Shown: positions 14,904-22,518, counted from the stretch's first letter. The stretch: DNA of 22,518 nt from Lysobacterales bacterium CG_4_10_14_3_um_filter_64_11 (GCA_002782905.1 PFJA01000248.1:616-23133); one strand, 5' to 3'. Made by a program: numbers and translations. Notes: generated from the letters alone by a model not told the origin.

Positions 14904-15952
14904 GCGGATACCGGTTGCTCGAAAATGCGTCGCTGGAAGGGCGCAACACCTTTCGGGTCGCTGCACGCGCCGCCCTGCTGGCCGATGTCTACGACGCCGA
15001 TGCCTTGCGCGAGCTGCTGGCCTACCCGGGCGTGCAAAGCGGGCCGTTGCTGTTGCTCGGCGCCGGCAGCAACATCCTGTTCGTCGATGAAGTGCCGGGG
15101 CTGGTTGTGAGCCTTGCCATGCACGATATCCGCATGCTGGTCGATCACGATCAACACGCCATCGTGCGCGCCGAAGCCGGCGTGCCGTGGAATGATCTGG
15201 TGCACTGGACACTCGGCCATCGCCTGCTGGGGCTGGAAAATCTGGTGCTGATTCCGGGCACCGTTGGCGCCGCACCGATCCAGAACATCGGCGCCTACGG
15301 CGTCGAGGTCGGCGAGTTCATCGAAGTGGTGGAAGCATTCGACCGCCATTCGCACAACGCCTGTCGCATGAGCCACGCGGACTGCGCTTTCGGCTATCGC
15401 GACAGCGTGTTCAAACGCCAGCCCGACCGCTGGATCATCACCGCCGTCGAGTTTCGCCTGCCGCGCCATCGCGAATTGATCACCGGCTATGCCGGCGTGC
15501 CCGAGGAACTGGCTGCAATGGGTGCCGCCACGCCGCGCGCTGCGCAGGTTGCCGAAGCCATCGCCCGCCTGCGCAGCCGCAAGTTGCCCAATCCGGTGGT
15601 GTTGGGCAATGCCGGCAGTTTTTTCAAGAATCCGATACTCGCCAGCGCGCAGGCACAGGCGCTGGCTGAACGCTTTCCCGGCCTGCCGGTATTCCCGGCC
15701 GGCTCGGAGGTGCTGCGCAAGGTGTCCGCTGCCTGGTTGATCGAACACTGCGGCCTGAAGGGCTATCGCGACGGCGATGCGGCGGTGTCCGAGCAACACG
15801 CGCTGGTGCTGGTCAATCATGGCCGTGCCAGCGGCCGCCATGTTTTCGAGCTGGCGCAGCAGGTTGCGGTGCGGGTATTCGAACACTTCGGGGTGGCGCT
15901 GGAACCCGAACCACGAATCATCGGTGCCACCTGGCGGCCCGTGGCGGCATGA
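14900..15952 (+). CDS. murB: UDP-N-acetylenolpyruvoylglucosamine reductase
   Basis: MurB reduces the enolpyruvyl group to form UDP-N-acetylmuramate in peptidoglycan synthesis, using FAD and NADPH in the cytoplasm. The product is 350 residues (E. coli 342) and looks like a type I MurB. The FAD-binding part has NTFRVAARA, LLLGAGSNIL and PGTVGAAPIQNIGAYGVE. Active-site residues are Arg167 in FGYRDSVFK, Ser240 in GNAGSFFKNP and Glu337 in the C-terminal EPEPRIIG. The start overlaps the pyrD stop (ATGA) and its own stop overlaps the next ATG in the same way. Confidence 0.96.
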   Translation: MSGYRLLENASLEGRNTFRVAARAALLADVYDADALRELLAYPGVQSGPLLLLGAGSNILFVDEVPGLVVSLAMHDIRMLVDHDQHAIVRAEAGVPWNDLVHWTLGHRLLGLENLVLIPGTVGAAPIQNIGAYGVEVGEFIEVVEAFDRHSHNACRMSHADCAFGYRDSVFKRQPDRWIITAVEFRLPRHRELITGYAGVPEELAAMGAATPRAAQVAEAIARLRSRKLPNPVVLGNAGSFFKNPILASAQAQALAERFPGLPVFPAGSEVLRKVSAAWLIEHCGLKGYRDGDAAVSEQHALVLVNHGRASGRHVFELAQQVAVRVFEHFGVALEPEPRIIGATWRPVAA

Positions 15953-16878
15953 CCACCGGCAAGGCCGCCGACCGTGGCGATGAACTGCTGCGCGCGGTAT
16001 CGATGATGGTGATCAGTGCGGTGATCTTCGGCGCGATGGCGATCATCATTCGTCTCGCCTCGCAGCAACTGCATCCGTTTCAGATTGCGTTTTTTCGCAA
16101 TTTTTTCGGCCTGCTGTTTGCGCTGCCTCTGCTGTTGCGTCATGGCCCCGGCCTGCTTCGTACCGACAAGCTTTCGCTGTATTTTCTGCGTTGCTCGATC
16201 GGAATCGTATCGATGCTGGCCGGGTTCTGGGCGATCGTCAACCTGCCGTTGGCGCAAGCCATCTCGCTGTCGTATTCGACGCCGCTGTTTGTCACCATTG
16301 GCGCGGTGCTGGTGCTTGGCGAGGTGGTGCGGGCACGCCGCTGGACCGCCGTGGCGATTGGCTTCATCGGCGTGATGATCATCGTTCGCCCGGGTGCGGA
16401 AACCTTCACCGGCGCGAGTCTGGTGGCGTTGCTCGCTGCCGCCATGAGTGCGTCGGTGGCGATCAGCATCAAGTTTCTGTCGCGCACCGAAAACCCCGAC
16501 GCGATCGTGCTCTACACCACTGCCATCTGGGTGCCGCTGTCATTGGTGCCGGCACTGTTTTACTGGCAGATGCCACACGGCATCACCTGGCTGTGGATCG
16601 TGCTGGCGGGGCTGTTCGGCACCAGCGGCCATTTTTTCTGGACCCGAGCGCTGCGCATGGGCGATGCTTCCTTGCTGACCCCGATCAGTTTCGTGCAGTT
16701 GCCGGTGGTGGTGGTCGGCGGCTACCTGCTGTTCGGCGAGGTGATCAATTGGTGGACCGCAATCGGCGCACTGATCATCTTCGCGTCGAACGCCTATATC
16801 GCCTACCGCGAAGCGAAATTGGCCCGACTGACAACCACCGACCCGCAAATCGGCACCGAATCCAGTCTGCCGCGTTAG
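15949..16878 (+). CDS. EamA-family (DMT superfamily) transporter
   Basis: Inner-membrane transporter of 309 residues with about ten hydrophobic segments arranged as two EamA repeats (about residues 18-140 and 155-290). Recognisable features include FRNFFGLLFALPLLL in the first repeat and the helix-turn FGTSGHFFWTRALRMGDASLLTPISFVQLP in the second. The DMT superfamily exports metabolites such as amino acids or nucleotide-sugar precursors; the substrate here cannot be told. The start overlaps the murB stop (ATGA), so it is co-translated with pyrD-murB. Confidence 0.9.
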   Translation: MTTGKAADRGDELLRAVSMMVISAVIFGAMAIIIRLASQQLHPFQIAFFRNFFGLLFALPLLLRHGPGLLRTDKLSLYFLRCSIGIVSMLAGFWAIVNLPLAQAISLSYSTPLFVTIGAVLVLGEVVRARRWTAVAIGFIGVMIIVRPGAETFTGASLVALLAAAMSASVAISIKFLSRTENPDAIVLYTTAIWVPLSLVPALFYWQMPHGITWLWIVLAGLFGTSGHFFWTRALRMGDASLLTPISFVQLPVVVVGGYLLFGEVINWWTAIGALIIFASNAYIAYREAKLARLTTTDPQIGTESSLPR

Positions 16879-16940
16879 GCGCGGCATCGTTCACGTGAGC
16901 GGCAACGGTTCGTCCGGTCATCACCGCATCTGTCACCATC

Positions 16941-17028
16941 ATTCCCGCGAAAGCTGAAATCCAGTGACTTCAGTTTTCGACCCGCAGGCGTTTCAGCCAA
17001 AGGGTCTGGATCCCAGCGTTCGCGGGAA
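16941..17028. repeat. ATTCCCGCGAA palindromic repeat
   Basis: TTCCCGCGAA (16942-16951) and TTCGCGGGAA (17019-17028) form outer arms, with ATCCAG (16959-16964) and CTGGAT (17006-17011) inside. This is a known kind of dispersed proteobacterial intergenic palindrome. It lies between the convergent eamA-family and chemotaxis genes, where a two-way terminator would be useful. Confidence 0.7.
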
Positions 17029-17049
17029 CGACCAACCAGGGCGAGTCGG

Positions 17050-17087
17050 GCTTGCGGCCAGTGCCATTCGACTGCAACCCCGCAAGC
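17050..17087 (-). terminator. Possible terminator of the chemotaxis receptor gene
   Basis: GCTTGCGG (17050-17057) and CCGCAAGC (17080-17087) form an 8-bp stem with a 22-nt loop, starting at the base after the receptor stop codon. There is no T-run, so support is moderate to weak. Confidence 0.35.
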
Positions 17088-18791
17088 TCAAGCAACACGA
17101 AATACCGACACCGCCTGATCGAGGCTTTGCGCCTGCTCGCGCATCGTCTGCGCTGCAGCGGCCGACGTCGTTGCCAGTGCCGCGTTGCGCTCGGTATAGT
17201 CGTTCATGCTCGCAACCGCGCCGTTGATCTGTTCGATATCGTGCGCCTGCGATTGCGAGCCTTCGGTGATGTCGCTGATCGTCATCGCCACTTCGCGGAT
17301 CGTCGCAATGACCTGCTGCGTGGTTGCCCCGGCCTGATCCACGCGCTTGCGCCCGGCATCCACATGCTGACGCGAGTTTTCGATCAGATCGCGCACTTCG
17401 CGCGATGCCGCCTTGGTGCGCTGCGACAACATGCGCACCTCGGAAGCCACCACCGCAAAGCCACGCCCCTGTTCACCGGCCTGCGCCGCCTCGATCGCGG
17501 CATTGAGAGACAACATATTGGTCTGAAACGCGATCCCGTCGATCACCTGAATGATGTCGGCGACCTGCGCCGAGGCTTTCTCGATGTCGATCATGGACTG
17601 CGCCACGGCCAGCACTTCCTCCCCGCCGCGAAACGCCAGATCCGCCGCCTTTTCCGCGAGCACATCGGCATCGCCGGCATGCGTGGCATTGGCGGTCACC
17701 ACGTCGCCAAGCCGCCGCGTCAACGCGGCGAGGCGCTGCAGACGCTCAGTCTGGGAAGTGGCCCGCTGCGCGAGCTGCTCGCCACCCTGCGCGACCTCGC
17801 TGGCTCCCGTTACGATCGCCGCGGCATTGCCGCGCACGCGCGTCACCAATTCAGCCAGCGCCTGATTCATCAGCGCCAGCGCACGCAACAGTTGCGCCGT
17901 CTCATCGTTACCCTGCGCCGCAATGTCGCCGCTCAGATCGCCATCGGCAACGCGGCAGGCGAATGCCACCGCCGTAGCCAGTGGTCGCACCACGCCGCGG
18001 GTAATCCACCAGCCACACAGCGCGCCGGATACCAAGGCAGCAAGACCGGCCAACACCAGCAACCATCGGGTTTGTCGATAGTCGGTATTGACATGCTTGC
18101 CGCGCGCTTCCACCGCGGTACGCTGGTAGGCAAGCAGTTCGCCAATGCCGTCGAGCAAGCGTTTGTTGGCCGCTGCCGCTTCAGCATTCATCAGCGCAAT
18201 CGCTGCGTCATGATGACCGGCTCGGAGCAGGTCGCCGGTGTGCTCCACCAACGCAATGAAATCGTCGCGTGATTTTTTGATCTTGCCCAGAATGGCCTTG
18301 CCGCGCGTTCGAAAGTACAGTTCTTCCAGCTCCACAATCAGCACGTCGATCCGTTGCCGCTGTGCCGCGATGGCCGCGTCGAGCGCCGCCACGCGATCCG
18401 GATCGACGGCGTGCAGACGGCCAAGATCGTTGATCATTGTTGCTTGCGCCAGCGATTCGATTTCACTGACCTGCAGCATCCGTTGCCACTCGATGCCAGT
18501 GACCTCACCCACTGTCGCGTCCATGCCCGCCATGCGGCTGTGCGCCAGCAACGCAATCGCCATCGACCACAGCACCACCAGCGCAAAGCCCAAGCCCAAG
18601 CGGGCGCCGACCCGCCACTGCACGATCGCATGCAGGCTGCGGCGGGCGCGCCGCACGATCGATCGCAGCGCTGCCAAGCCTTGCTTTGCGCGAAGCATGA
18701 TGGCCGCCAGCCGTGCGCCAACGGCAAGCCTAGCGGCGCTGACCCGGCCACGGCCGCGCGCGCGTGCTGACTGGTTCACTGCTTCGATCAT
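17088..18791 (-). CDS. Methyl-accepting chemotaxis protein
   Basis: Inner-membrane chemoreceptor that signals to CheA/CheW. The product is 567 residues. The order is a basic cytoplasmic N-terminus (1-60), TM1 (about 63-83), a periplasmic helical sensor of about 155 residues (four-helix-bundle type), TM2 (about 243-263), a HAMP domain, then a long coiled coil. The hairpin tip is conserved: IAFQTNMLSLNAAIEAAQAGEQGRGFAVVASEV (split here as IAFQTNMLSLNAAIEA and AGEQGRGFAVVASEV). It ends in VFRVA with no CheR-binding pentapeptide. I chose the ATG at 18791 because AGGGAGG lies 6 nt upstream; a GTG at 18797 is also in frame. The ligand is unknown and no che genes are adjacent. Confidence 0.93.
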   Translation of the reverse strand: MIEAVNQSARARGRGRVSAARLAVGARLAAIMLRAKQGLAALRSIVRRARRSLHAIVQWRVGARLGLGFALVVLWSMAIALLAHSRMAGMDATVGEVTGIEWQRMLQVSEIESLAQATMINDLGRLHAVDPDRVAALDAAIAAQRQRIDVLIVELEELYFRTRGKAILGKIKKSRDDFIALVEHTGDLLRAGHHDAAIALMNAEAAAANKRLLDGIGELLAYQRTAVEARGKHVNTDYRQTRWLLVLAGLAALVSGALCGWWITRGVVRPLATAVAFACRVADGDLSGDIAAQGNDETAQLLRALALMNQALAELVTRVRGNAAAIVTGASEVAQGGEQLAQRATSQTERLQRLAALTRRLGDVVTANATHAGDADVLAEKAADLAFRGGEEVLAVAQSMIDIEKASAQVADIIQVIDGIAFQTNMLSLNAAIEAAQAGEQGRGFAVVASEVRMLSQRTKAASREVRDLIENSRQHVDAGRKRVDQAGATTQQVIATIREVAMTISDITEGSQSQAHDIEQINGAVASMNDYTERNAALATTSAAAAQTMREQAQSLDQAVSVFRVA

Positions 18792-18810
18792 TACCACCCT
18801 CCCTGCCTTG

Positions 18811-18824
18811 CATGCCGCGGCATG
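18811..18824. promoter_or_regulatory. 14-bp perfect palindrome before the chemoreceptor gene
   Basis: CATGCCGCGGCATG is identical to its complement and sits 20 bp upstream of the receptor start, next to its ribosome-binding site. It could be an operator or an RNA hairpin in the leader. No known regulator is recognised. Confidence 0.35.
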
Positions 18825-18839
18825 GCGGCCAATTGCTGC

Positions 18840-18847
18840 TTATCGGG
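18840..18847 (-). promoter_or_regulatory. Sigma-28-like -10 element for the chemoreceptor gene
   Basis: On the minus strand this reads CCCGATAA, 7 of 8 matches to the flagellar sigma-28 (FliA) -10 consensus GCCGATAA, at a sensible distance from the start codon. A TAAA -35 element is not present at the usual 15-bp spacing, so this is tentative. Confidence 0.25.
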
Positions 18848-18872
18848 TCCCCGTGGCGACTGCCGCAGCGAC

Positions 18873-18886
18873 TGCGCCATGGCGCA
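18873..18886. promoter_or_regulatory. Second 14-bp perfect palindrome in the divergent gap
   Basis: TGCGCCATGGCGCA is a perfect palindrome, 48 bp from the first one. It is a possible operator in the region shared by the chemoreceptor and the tldD-like gene. Chance occurrence is possible in GC-rich DNA. Confidence 0.3.
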
Positions 18887-18955
18887 CCCTCGGTAACGGC
18901 CGCCAGCCGCCAGACTTGAGCCAGGCCCATGCCGATTCACGCTCCGCCCATGCCA

Positions 18956-18971
18956 TTCGTCACATGACGAA
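18956..18971. promoter_or_regulatory. Inverted repeat TTCGTCA-CA-TGACGAA
   Basis: Two 7-bp arms with a 2-bp centre, in the 309-bp divergent gap, about 130 bp before the tldD-like start. The size and symmetry suit a dimeric transcription factor. I do not recognise the regulator. Confidence 0.35.
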
Positions 18972-19100
18972 CGCGCGATGACACGGCACTATCGGGTTTT
19001 ACCCATTGGCAAATCAGCCGCCGCGCGTTCGCTAGCTGCCATCACACGCGGCACAATGGGATTCAATCGCCCCAAGTGGGCCCGCAATGGGAGCATGACC

Positions 19101-20732
19101 ATGGATCGACGCAGTTTTCTGACCGTCACTGGCCTCGGTACCGCCAGCCTGATGATTCCGATTTCCGGGCGCTTGATCGCCGCCGAGCAACTGCTCAGCA
19201 CGCTCGATCCGGCGGTGAAGAAGGTGCTGGCCGATGGCGCGATGGAGGCGGCCACTGCAGCGGGTGCAACCTACTGCGACGTGCGCATCGGCCGCTACCT
19301 GCGCCAGTTCGTGATCACCCGCGAGGACAAGGTAGAGAATGTCGTGAACACCGAATCCACCGGCACCGGCGTGCGCGTGATCGCCAACGGTACTTGGGGC
19401 TTTGCCGCCACCGATGACCTGACGCCGAGCGGTGTGCGCAAAGCGGCGGTGCAGGCGGTCGCGGTTGCCAAGGCCAACGCGATCACCCAGACCGCGCCGG
19501 TGCAACTGGCACCGACACCGGGTGTCGGCGAGGTGTCGTGGGCCACACCAATCAAGAAAAACGCGATGGCGGTGCCAATCAAGGAAAAAGCCGACCTGCT
19601 GCTGTCGGCCAATGCCGCGGCGATGGCGGCCGGTGCCAACTTCGTCAATTCAATGATGTTCGTGGTCAACGAGCAGAAGTACTTCGCCTCCACCGATGGC
19701 TCGTATATCGACCAGGATATTCATCGGCTGTGGGTGCCTTTCGGCGTCACCGCGATCGACAAGGCCAGCGGCAAGTTCCGCAGCCGCGCCGGGCTGTCGT
19801 CGCCGGTCGGCATGGGCTACGAGTACCTCGATGCCCGCCGCGAAGACCGCATCGAGATGCCCGGTGGGGTGATTGGCTACGGCAATTCCTATGACCTGAT
19901 CGAAGACGCCGTGGCGGCGGCCAAGCAGGCGCAGGAGAAGCTCAAGGCAACCAGTGTCAAGCCCGGCAAATATGACCTGATGCTCGACCCAGACCACCTG
20001 TGGCTGACCATCCATGAATCGGTCGGCCACCCCACCGAGCTCGACCGCGTGCTGGGTTATGAAGCCAACTTTGCCGGCACCAGTTTCGCCACCCTCGATA
20101 AACGTGACGCCGGCTTCCGCTATGGCAGCAAGCAGGTGACCATCTTTGCCGACAAGGTGCAGCCTGGCAGCCTCGGCGCGGTGGGTTATGACGATGAAGG
20201 CGTCAAGACCCGGCGCTGGGATCTGATCAAGGACGGCATTCTGGTCAATTACCAGGCGATCCGCGACCAAGCCCATATCATCGGTGAAAAAGCCTCGCAC
20301 GGCTGCTGCTATGCCGATTCCTGGTCGAGCGTGCAGTTCCAGCGCATGGCCAACGTGTCGCTGGCACCGGGCAAGCAACCGCTCAGCCCCGCCGACATGC
20401 TCAAAGATATCGAGAACGGTATCTTCATCGTCGGCAACGGCTCATTCTCGATCGATCAGCAGCGCTACAACGCGCAGTTCGGCGGCCAGCTGTTCTACGA
20501 AATCAAGAACGGCAAGATCACCCAGATGCTGGAAGATGTCGCTTATCAGATGCGCACGCCGGAGTTCTGGAACTCCTGCGTCGCGGTGTGCGATCAGTCC
20601 GATTACCGTCTGGGCGGTTCGTTCTTCGACGGCAAGGGCCAACCGTCCCAAGTATCGGCGGTATCGCATGGTGCCAGCACGGCGCGCTTCAATGGTGCCA
20701 ACGTCATCAACACGGCACGCAGCCTTGGCTGA
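19101..20732 (+). CDS. TldD-family metalloprotease with Tat signal peptide
   Basis: TldD-like metallopeptidase of 543 residues. In characterised systems TldD pairs with TldE (PmbA) and degrades or trims small peptides, such as microcin B17 precursor and CcdA. The family motif HEXXXH is present as HESVGH (305-310). The N-terminus MDRRSFLTVTGLG is a twin-arginine signal (Arg3-Arg4) with a hydrophobic stretch and a likely cleavage near IAA (residue 28), so the protein should be exported folded. I chose the ATG at 19101, with GGGAG 7 nt upstream. An earlier in-frame ATG at 19095 is too close to the Shine-Dalgarno, and longer forms would bury the signal. The usual CGKGQ metal-ligand cysteine near the C-terminus appears as DGKGQ (Asp510). 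The next gene is its TldE-like partner, 27 bp away. Confidence 0.88.
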   Translation: MDRRSFLTVTGLGTASLMIPISGRLIAAEQLLSTLDPAVKKVLADGAMEAATAAGATYCDVRIGRYLRQFVITREDKVENVVNTESTGTGVRVIANGTWGFAATDDLTPSGVRKAAVQAVAVAKANAITQTAPVQLAPTPGVGEVSWATPIKKNAMAVPIKEKADLLLSANAAAMAAGANFVNSMMFVVNEQKYFASTDGSYIDQDIHRLWVPFGVTAIDKASGKFRSRAGLSSPVGMGYEYLDARREDRIEMPGGVIGYGNSYDLIEDAVAAAKQAQEKLKATSVKPGKYDLMLDPDHLWLTIHESVGHPTELDRVLGYEANFAGTSFATLDKRDAGFRYGSKQVTIFADKVQPGSLGAVGYDDEGVKTRRWDLIKDGILVNYQAIRDQAHIIGEKASHGCCYADSWSSVQFQRMANVSLAPGKQPLSPADMLKDIENGIFIVGNGSFSIDQQRYNAQFGGQLFYEIKNGKITQMLEDVAYQMRTPEFWNSCVAVCDQSDYRLGGSFFDGKGQPSQVSAVSHGASTARFNGANVINTARSLG

Positions 20733-20759
20733 TCAGCCTCTTATTTGGAGAAAACACTA

Positions 20760-22109
20760 ATGAGCATGTTCACTGAGGCGCAAGCCAAGACAATTCTGGA
20801 CAAGGTCATCAAGTTGTCGGTGGCTGATGAATGCATCGCAACACTTGCCGGTTCCACCACCGGCAACGTGCGTTTTGCCCTGAACAACGTGTCCACCAGC
20901 GGGGTGGTCAGCACCACCGACCTCGCGGTACAGGTCGCCTTCGGCAAGCGCGTCGGCACCGCCACCATCAACGCCTTCGACGATGCCTCGCTGGAACGCG
21001 TGGTGCGCCGTGCCGAAGAACTAGCCAAGCTGGCACCGGAGAATCCGGAGTTCATGCCGGCGATCGACAAGCAAAGCTATACCGCCACTCCGACCTTTGT
21101 ACAGAGCACGGCCGACATCGATCCGGTCTATCGCGCCAAGGTAGCCAGCGATTCGATTGCGCCGTGCAAGGCGGAAAAACTCGTTGCTGCCGGTTTTCTG
21201 GAAGATGGGCAAGGCTTTACCGCGATCGCCAACAGCAATGGCAATTTCGCCTACCAGCAAACCACCGATCTGGATTACACCTGCACCGTGCGTACCGAAG
21301 ACGGCACCGGCTCGGGCTGGGTGGCACGCAACCTCGCCGATGCCACGCAGTTCGATGCCAGCCGCGAAATCCGCACCGCCATCGCGAAAGCCAAGGGGTC
21401 GGCCAACGCCAAGGCGCTGGAGCCGGGCAAGTACACCGTGGTTTTGGAGCCGGCTGCAACCGCCGGGCTGTTGCTGTTCATGCTGTTTGGCTTTGACGCG
21501 CGTCAGGCCGACGAGGGCCGCAGCTTCCTGTCGAAAAAAGGCGGTGGCAATCGCCTCGGCGAACAGGTGTTCGACGCTCGCATCAACGCGTTCGCGGACC
21601 CGGCACACCCGGATCTCGCCACCCTGCCCTGGGATCAAGATGGCCTGCCGCGCCACAAGCACGCGATCATTGAAAACGGCGTGGTCAAGCACCTCAACTA
21701 CTCGCGTTACTGGTCGCAAAAGCAGGGCAAGCCGGTGATCGCGCAACCGGGTAACGTGATCATGGCCGGCGGCGACAAATCGACCGAAGAACTGATCGCC
21801 TCGACCCGTCGCGGCATCCTGGTCACCCGCACCTGGTACATCCGCATGGTCGATCCGCAAACTGTGCTGCTTACCGGCCTGACCCGCGATGGCACCTTCT
21901 ACATCGAGGACGGCGAGGTCAAGCACCCGATCAAGAACTTCCGCTTCAACGAATCGCCGGTGATCATGCTCAACAACGTGGAAGAACTGGGCAAGGCAAT
22001 CCGGGTCAGCAGCGGCGCAGGCGTTGGCGGTGGCCCGGGTCTGGCCATGATGGTGCCGGCGATGAAGGTGCGTGACTTTACCTTCACCTCGCTGTCGGAC
22101 GCGGTGTGA
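20760..22109 (+). CDS. TldE/PmbA-like partner protein
   Basis: A 449-residue member of the TldD/PmbA family that lacks the HEXXXH zinc motif, as expected of the non-catalytic TldE-type subunit. Family signatures include EDGQGFTAIANSNGNFAYQ (split as EDGQGFTAI and NSNGNFAY), LEPGKYTVVLEPAATAGLL, KTWY-like TRTWYIRMVDPQ, and the C-terminal VPAMKVRDFTFTSLSDAV. It likely forms a heterodimer with the upstream TldD-like protease. No signal peptide is seen at the N-terminus (MSMFTEAQAKTILDKV), unlike its partner. The ATG at 20760 has GGAG 9 nt upstream; ATG at 20766 is also possible. The 27-bp gap after the protease gene indicates one operon. Confidence 0.88.
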   Translation: MSMFTEAQAKTILDKVIKLSVADECIATLAGSTTGNVRFALNNVSTSGVVSTTDLAVQVAFGKRVGTATINAFDDASLERVVRRAEELAKLAPENPEFMPAIDKQSYTATPTFVQSTADIDPVYRAKVASDSIAPCKAEKLVAAGFLEDGQGFTAIANSNGNFAYQQTTDLDYTCTVRTEDGTGSGWVARNLADATQFDASREIRTAIAKAKGSANAKALEPGKYTVVLEPAATAGLLLFMLFGFDARQADEGRSFLSKKGGGNRLGEQVFDARINAFADPAHPDLATLPWDQDGLPRHKHAIIENGVVKHLNYSRYWSQKQGKPVIAQPGNVIMAGGDKSTEELIASTRRGILVTRTWYIRMVDPQTVLLTGLTRDGTFYIEDGEVKHPIKNFRFNESPVIMLNNVEELGKAIRVSSGAGVGGGPGLAMMVPAMKVRDFTFTSLSDAV

Positions 22110-22140
22110 TCGCAAGGGAGTCTCTGAACGAGTCCTCTCG

Positions 22141-22227
22141 CGTCATTGCGAGCGCAGCGACGCAATCCGGTACTTTGATAACACAGTACGTTTTGGATTG
22201 TCACGTCGCTGCGCTCCCCTCCATGAC
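22141..22227. repeat. CGTCATTGCGAG palindromic repeat, copy 2
   Basis: The left arm CGTCATTGCGAG (22141-22152) is identical to that at 13395 and continues as GCAGCGACGCAATCC. The right arm (GTCGCTGCGCTCCCCTCCATGAC) is degenerate compared with copy 1. It begins 31 bp after the tldE-like stop and could help end transcription. Confidence 0.75.
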
Positions 22228-22451
22228 CCTCTCGATCGGGCCGTGTTGTGCCGAGGCGTGTGCATTGGATCGAAGCGAAAGCTTTCACCGGCCTGCGGCC
22301 GGCGAGGCCCTGTTCAGGGCGGAAAGGGCCGAAAACGCCTTGCGCCGGGTCGCACGTGCTTTACGGCGCGTTGTCGCACTCGGCCCGCGCATCCATGCGC
22401 TACAGCTCCGCTTTTCCGTTTCATCCCACCGCCATGTCGCAATGTGCCGTG
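22228..22451. other. Non-coding stretch after the tldE-like gene
   Basis: No protein gene is supported here. Open frames on both strands have no Shine-Dalgarno, no recognisable product and a repeat-like composition. A short palindromic cluster, GGCCTGCGGCCGG, lies near 22291. Confidence 0.5.
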
Positions 22452-22518
22452 GTAGCCCGGGTAGAGGCCCAGCGGGCCGAAACCCAGAGCACCGCGTAGC
22501 GATGGAACCGGCACCCAC
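22452..22518. repeat. GTAGCCCGGG-type repeat, partial
   Basis: GTAGCCCGGG at 22452-22461 matches the 10-mer found twice after the M13 gene, followed by TAGAGGCCCAGCGGGCC, a small internal palindrome. The far arm would lie beyond the window edge. Confidence 0.6.

Noticed and set aside
2763..22109. Functional link between parC and the TldD/TldE pair through topoisomerase modulation
   Set aside because: TldD/TldE were first noticed in relation to gyrase inhibitors, but the genes here are 14 kb apart, and the Tat signal argues for action outside the cytoplasm.
22072..22455. Open frame of 127 codons with RHCERSDAIR-type peptide
   Set aside because: It is the translation of the CGTCATTGCGAG repeat plus non-coding DNA; such peptides are a known annotation artefact.

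Overview
The window reads as an ordinary chromosomal segment of a high-GC gammaproteobacterium. The best guess is the Xanthomonadales (Lysobacterales). This rests on the type of MetX homoserine/serine acyltransferase, an mla operon headed by mlaA, quinone-linked PyrD, and several short palindromic intergenic repeats of the kind common in that order. The placement is inference. No phage, integrase, transposase or CRISPR array was seen, and coding style is uniform throughout.

Layout, left to right. (1) The 5' end of a leftward gene for a secreted, probably subtilisin-like peptidase (1-158) diverges from a lipoprotein M13 metallopeptidase (469-2571). (2) parC, topoisomerase IV subunit A (2763-5009). 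(3) Two sulfur-metabolism genes: a MetX-family acyltransferase (5252-6364) and a thiol/cysteine dioxygenase-family cupin (6423-7001). (4) A repeat-rich gap, then tRNA-Leu(CAA) with a consensus -10 box. (5) A complete phospholipid-transport operon, mlaA-F-E-D-C-B (7718-11484), nearly all genes touching or overlapping. (6) tRNA-Arg(CCU), then an ALDH7/antiquitin-type semialdehyde dehydrogenase (11833-13368). (7) A tight operon of a small DUF4190-like membrane protein, pyrD, murB and an EamA-family exporter (13595-16878), with 4-bp ATGA overlaps. (8) A leftward methyl-accepting chemotaxis protein (17088-18791). (9) A rightward TldD/TldE-like pair (19101-22109), followed by non-coding repeat DNA to the end.

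Most of the genes are housekeeping: DNA decatenation, pyrimidine and peptidoglycan synthesis, outer-membrane lipid asymmetry, sulfur and lysine-type metabolism. The most unusual locus is the last pair. The TldD-like metalloprotease carries a clear twin-arginine (Tat) signal peptide, while its TldE-like partner has no signal. A conserved metal-ligand cysteine of TldD also appears to be aspartate here. This suggests an exported TldD/E-type protease whose partner may cross the membrane by hitchhiking. A second theme is the number of unrelated palindromic repeats: at least five families occupy most of the larger intergenic gaps.
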